DNA from: Acidobacteriaceae bacterium
GTDB taxonomy: Bacteria; Acidobacteriota; Terriglobia; Terriglobales; Acidobacteriaceae
Assembly: GCA_003152795.1 (NCBI GenBank)
Contig: PMBA01000312.1
Location: 4,560-9,660 of the forward strand
Length of the DNA: 5,101 nucleotides
Reading direction: 5' to 3'
Shown one piece after another: positions 4,133-5,101 of this stretch. The translations under genes were made by a program, and so were the position numbers. The notes beneath the pieces are model-generated. The model saw nothing but the letters and a program-made list of their open reading frames with translations, was not told the origin of the DNA and made no database searches. Numbering within the stretch: position 1 is the first letter of the stretch; each line of letters begins with the position of its first letter.

Positions 4133-5101
4133 CTATTCCACGCCAGCGATTGCTGCTTCGACGCTGTCAATGTCTGCCCCCAAATCCCGTCCATCGGAGG
4201 CGGCGCCCGCCCCTGGAGAAACCTTCGGGCAGCCCGGTCCTTTTGCGTGGCAGAGCCTGGGATCCTTGCTGACCGCGTCTTTGAGGTCGCGGACGCCGGC
4301 CGCTTCTGGGGATCCGACGACGAAGTTTCCCTTGGGAAAGGACGCGCGGCCGCTGATGATCAGGTTCTTGTCGAATTTATAGGGGTCAAAGCACGCTTGT
4401 AGTACGGCCTCCGAGCCTGCGGACTGGCTCTTGGACGCGCAACTTTCGGGACCTCCGCCCGCCGAAGCAATCGGCTGCCGCCGGTCTCCGATGGAAAACA
4501 CGCTGTTCGTCAGCGTGAAGTTCACCAGCTTCGCTTCCGGGTTCAGGATCGAGAGCAGCCCGCCCGTGACAAACGCGGTTACGTGATCGATCTGGATGTC
4601 ATGGACCGGCGGCTTCCAGGAAACCAGAATGAGAAACGAGCCGCCCCCCTTGTAATCCTTGTCGTGCAGGTCGTCGGCGAACAGGTCGTGAATACTGTAG
4701 CGTCCGCCGTCGGCGGCAACACCGCCGGTGTGCGAGGGCGCATTGGCGATCTGCAGGACTCCCGCAACATTTCGAATCCGGTTGAAACGAATCGTGACAT
4801 CGTTGACGCGGCACACCGGACATTCGCTCGACTGGTTCCGCGGTGTGAGCACGATGGAGTATCCGGTCTGGCTGAATCCTCCCCACGTGTTCTCCAGCAG
4901 ATTTGCCTCGAACAAAACCCGGATCGCGCTCTTCAGTTCGAAGTTGTTCTTGACAATGTAGGGCTGCCCGGAAGCGGTGGGCGTATAACCGGGTTGGCCC
5001 TCCTTCCACAGCATGGGGCGGAATAGATGATTGCGGCGGATCTCGATGTCGGTGGGAACCTGGGTGGCGGCGCTGCCCCCGAACAGGATGTTCTCACCGG
5101 C
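4133..5101 (-). CDS. Parallel beta-helix repeat protein, C-terminal part (cut by right edge)
   Basis: The frame is open from the right edge to TAG at 4133-4135, giving 322 residues of a longer protein; a Met at 5012-5014 is internal, because homologous-looking sequence (GENILFGG, DIEIRRNHLFRP) continues upstream of it. Short repeated strand units such as IEIRRNHL, RVLFEANLLENT, VTIRFNRIRN, IQIDHVTAF and FTLTNSVFS are typical of right-handed beta-helix coils, each with Asn or hydrophobic ladder positions. A CPVC motif (CPVCRVNDV) sits in the middle and further cysteines lie nearer the C-terminus. Families of this type are usually secreted, may bind or cleave polysaccharide, and are common in Acidobacteriota; the signal peptide would be outside the window. 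No catalytic lyase residues can be assigned. The C-terminus ends in a DGRDLGADIDSVEAA stretch that I associate with this group. It converges on the kinase-like gene and is probably transcribed independently. Confidence 0.85.
   Translation of the reverse strand, partial: AGENILFGGSAATQVPTDIEIRRNHLFRPMLWKEGQPGYTPTASGQPYIVKNNFELKSAIRVLFEANLLENTWGGFSQTGYSIVLTPRNQSSECPVCRVNDVTIRFNRIRNVAGVLQIANAPSHTGGVAADGGRYSIHDLFADDLHDKDYKGGGSFLILVSWKPPVHDIQIDHVTAFVTGGLLSILNPEAKLVNFTLTNSVFSIGDRRQPIASAGGGPESCASKSQSAGSEAVLQACFDPYKFDKNLIISGRASFPKGNFVVGSPEAAGVRDLKDAVSKDPRLCHAKGPGCPKVSPGAGAASDGRDLGADIDSVEAAIAGVE

Noticed and set aside
4583..5026. 147-codon plus-strand frame antisense to the beta-helix gene
   Set aside because: The minus-strand frame has clear beta-helix repeats and stays open to the window edge; the plus-strand frame is its shadow.

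Overview
The window reads as moderately GC-rich bacterial chromosome, most probably from an acidobacterium. The best lineage clue is the beta-helix protein at the right edge, which has the wording I associate with secreted Acidobacteriota parallel beta-helix proteins (GENILFGG, DIEIRRNHLF, ENTWGGFSQTG, CPVC, RYSIHDL). This is recall of a family style, not a search result.

Layout. On the minus strand, positions 1173 to 1 hold a histidine-phosphatase (phosphoglycerate mutase superfamily) gene followed after 19 bases by a sulfotransferase gene cut by the left window edge. A 640-base intergenic region (1174-1813) separates these from a plus-strand operon: a second, paralogous sulfotransferase (1814-2806), a 41-codon reading frame starting 3 bases later (2810-2935), and a pyruvate-kinase-like gene whose best start overlaps the end of that small frame (2929-4008). 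A short convergent gap (4009-4132) then separates the operon from the minus-strand beta-helix gene (4133-5101), which runs off the right edge.

How the genes may work together. Two homologous PAPS-type sulfotransferases face away from each other, one joined to a phosphatase-fold protein and the other to a pyruvate-kinase fold that lacks the regulatory C-terminal domain and has several changed active-site positions. This looks like a small specialised pathway for making or remodelling a sulfated, and perhaps phosphorylated, molecule rather than central glycolysis. The substrate cannot be read from the sequence. The beta-helix protein faces the operon and is probably a separate transcription unit.

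The intergenic region is unusual. It carries a series of short hairpins, a duplicated element of 20 to 23 bases flanking the hairpin-rich part, a 7+7 inverted repeat upstream of the phosphatase gene, and a possible tiny membrane-protein frame. No RNA gene, CRISPR array, transposase or tRNA was seen.
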